From assembly GCA_945949085.1 (NCBI GenBank), contig CAMFDJ010000002.1:140747-204746 (forward strand): DNA of 64,000 bases, written 5' to 3'. The DNA comes from an uncultured Lachnospiraceae bacterium (GTDB taxonomy: Bacteria > Bacillota > Clostridia > Lachnospirales > Lachnospiraceae). The translations under genes were made by a program, and so were the position numbers. Of this stretch, positions 63,501-64,000 are shown in pieces. The stretch's first letter is position 1; every line of letters begins with the position of its first letter. The notes under the pieces were generated by a model. It was not told where the DNA came from, did not search any database, and worked only from the letters and a program-made list of their open reading frames with translations.

Positions 63501-63889
63501 AGCAATTATCACAAAAGGATTTAGACGAACTGGAAAAGATCTTATGGAATGACCTTGGCACAAAGAAGGATTACGAGAAGGAGTATGGAAATACGCCGAT
63601 AGGTAGGCTTGTCAGGAAAATTGTAGGCGTTGACAGACAGGCAGTAAATGAAGCATTCAGTGAGTTTTTATCGGAGGAAAGATTAAATATCAATCAGATC
63701 CGGTTTGTCAATTTGATCGTTGATTATATTGTTGTCAACGGCAATATTGATGATAATAAGGTGCTTATGGAAGAACCTTTCCGTTCTGTTGGAAGTATCA
63801 CAACCCTGTTCAAAGACGATATGGGAACTGCAAAGCGTATTATGGAAGTTGTGGCCGAAATTAAGAAAAATTCGGAAGAAATCGCATAG
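60539..63889 (+). CDS. hsdR: Type I restriction endonuclease subunit with N-terminal DUF4145
   Basis: 1116 residues. A DUF4145 domain (about 18-120; CAILSRRALELAVRFVF) and a coiled coil (about 140-190) precede the nuclease core, GYVDYVLW...LAVVEAKRAS (PD-ExK, about 240-260). The SF2 translocase has Walker A ATGSGKTR near 372, DEVH near 472, GMTATP and QMIGRGTRLCPD. The C-terminal EcoEI-type domain completes it. It cuts unmethylated DNA after translocation. ATG 60539 follows AGAGGGAAA; earlier in-frame codons overlap the previous gene. Confidence 0.95.
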   Translation: METNFDYLLEKEEYSDFAQQAVEAEKSLMISPANCAILSRRALELAVRFVFSYDADLRLPYQDNISSLIHERTFRDIIEPRLFPMLKFVIHLGNVAVHTNSSIKRDDAIVALRDLFEFCDWIDYSYSEEYEEHSFDESVLASGDEKRVKAEELKALYDDLSKKDKKLAKILVENEELRRQMAEGRKQHNKSREFHVDTISEAETRKKYIDVELQEAGWVIGRNCTIEEPVIGMPNATGTGYVDYVLWGKDNLPLAVVEAKRASVDTIVGSQQAKLYADCLQNQYGQRPLIFTTNGFEFFYTNDYVGYSKRAVAGIFTQEELQLEIDRRKQRIPLENIEINDAITNRPYQKEAVTAVCDAISKKHRKILIVQATGSGKTRVSISIVDVLRKHNYVKNILFLADRTALVKQAKNNYSNLLPDLSCCNLLDSKDDPESSRMIFSTYPTMMNAIDEKKNKFGERLFSPAHFDLIICDEVHRSIYRKYQEIFEYFDGFLLGMTATPKNEIDKNTYGVFDLERGVPTFAYELEKAVEEGYLVNYSTLEYKTKIMEDGIHYNDLSEEEKEEYENTFDDDELVEEDISSSAINTWLFNKDTIDKVLKELMEKGLKIEGGDKLGKTIIFAKNRLHAEAIVERFNVLFPECGGDFIKQIDYSIKYADSLIDEFSTKEKMPQIAVSVDMLDTGIDIPEILNLVFFKKVRSYAKFWQMIGRGTRLCPDLLGIGMDKERFLIFDFCNNFEYFRVNKNGSESGIQETLSEKIYNTKALICRELQSPVYTSEIEYMDYRADLVDELNKAVVELNNDSFMVKRHLRYVEMYRTLSNWDSLETLQISEIKEHISPLVKPKQEDELVRRFDYLMYSIDLGMLQSKNIQKPVNVVVTTAELLSHKYTIPQVKAHKDILEKVQTTEFWDNTNILELDTVRIAMRELIQYLDKIVRKVYYTNFEDSIIDSTEGAPIYAGNELKDYRKKVEFYLQEHKDNMSVYKLRNNKQLSQKDLDELEKILWNDLGTKKDYEKEYGNTPIGRLVRKIVGVDRQAVNEAFSEFLSEERLNINQIRFVNLIVDYIVVNGNIDDNKVLMEEPFRSVGSITTLFKDDMGTAKRIMEVVAEIKKNSEEIA

Positions 63890-63909
63890 TATCTCAAATT
63901 ACCGCTAAA

Positions 63910-63945
63910 CCGAACTTTTTTGATAAAAATGTTAAAAAAGTTCGG
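63910..63945 (+). terminator. Intrinsic terminator after hsdR
   Basis: CCGAACTTTTTT (63910-63921) is a perfect inverted repeat with AAAAAAGTTCGG (63934-63945). It closes the restriction operon. The last 55 bases of the window hold nothing recognisable. Confidence 0.75.
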
Positions 63946-64000
63946 TGTTGTTGATCTCATAAATTGACCATATATTGATCTGCTTGATTGTCCGTAGATT

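Noticed and set aside
1..64000. tRNA, rRNA, integrase or prophage genes
   Set aside because: None could be recognised on either strand; mobile content is limited to the TnpB element and the small repeats.

Overview
The window looks like a chromosomal piece of an anaerobic, endospore-lineage Clostridia, most likely Lachnospiraceae. This rests on gene content: FeoB with its Cys-rich membrane companion, a tryptophan T-box, a ThiW-type ECF transporter, a SpoVB-like flippase, a CwlD/PdaA-type spore-cortex protein, AGGAGG ribosome binding sites and medium GC. No alignment was run, so the taxonomic call is an inference.

Layout. 1-4745: ferrous iron uptake, with a FeoB entering from the left edge, a small Cys-rich protein and a FeoA-FeoB fusion. 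4736-7876: a membrane hybrid histidine kinase translationally coupled to a secreted CAP protein. 7909-15206: promoter, Trp T-box riboswitch, a block of three hairpins, then trpEGDCFBA, with a 190-bp structured repeat inserted between trpG and trpD. 15289-21951: a GGDEF diguanylate cyclase, an AraC regulator behind twin palindromes, an HtrA protease and an LtaS-like transferase. 21971-31215: argJ, a YtrA-type GntR/ABC operon and a heterodimeric ABC exporter. 31222-31558: 124-bp tandem hairpin repeats. 31590-36215: coaBC, TrkH/TrkA-type potassium uptake and a glycosyltransferase. 36310-40476: an ECF sigma/RsiV-type pair with an MBOAT acyltransferase and an SGNH protein, probably a lysozyme-stress O-acetylation operon. 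40531-48329: DAHP synthase, the SpoVB-like flippase, nifS-nifU-mnmA and an amidase-PdaA fusion. 48480-53778: TPP riboswitch, then thiW-thiM-thiE-HAD-thiD-thiN, with a second copy of the structured repeat. 53856-55305: a TnpB element of IS200/IS605 type without TnpA. 55570-56271: a RelB-like antitoxin with a decayed PIN toxin. 56857-63945: a type I restriction-modification operon with an unusual GreA-C-like/RNase H-like protein between hsdS and hsdR.

How the parts fit. The trp operon is complete and appears to read uncharged tRNA-Trp through its T-box; a DAHP synthase elsewhere in the window feeds the same pathway. The thi operon supports salvage of thiazole and HMP. It makes TMP (ThiE) but uses thiamine (ThiN), so the embedded HAD phosphatase is a good candidate for the linking step. 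The right 10 kb is accessory DNA (TnpB element, toxin-antitoxin remnant, restriction-modification).

The observations I rate highest are: the mobile-looking structured repeat in the trp and thi operons (14-bp terminal inverted repeats, a covarying end pair, flanking direct repeats); the GreA-C/RNase H-like protein in the restriction operon; the CwlD-PdaA fusion; and the sigma-V/RsiV/MBOAT/SGNH operon with its own ECF-type promoter.
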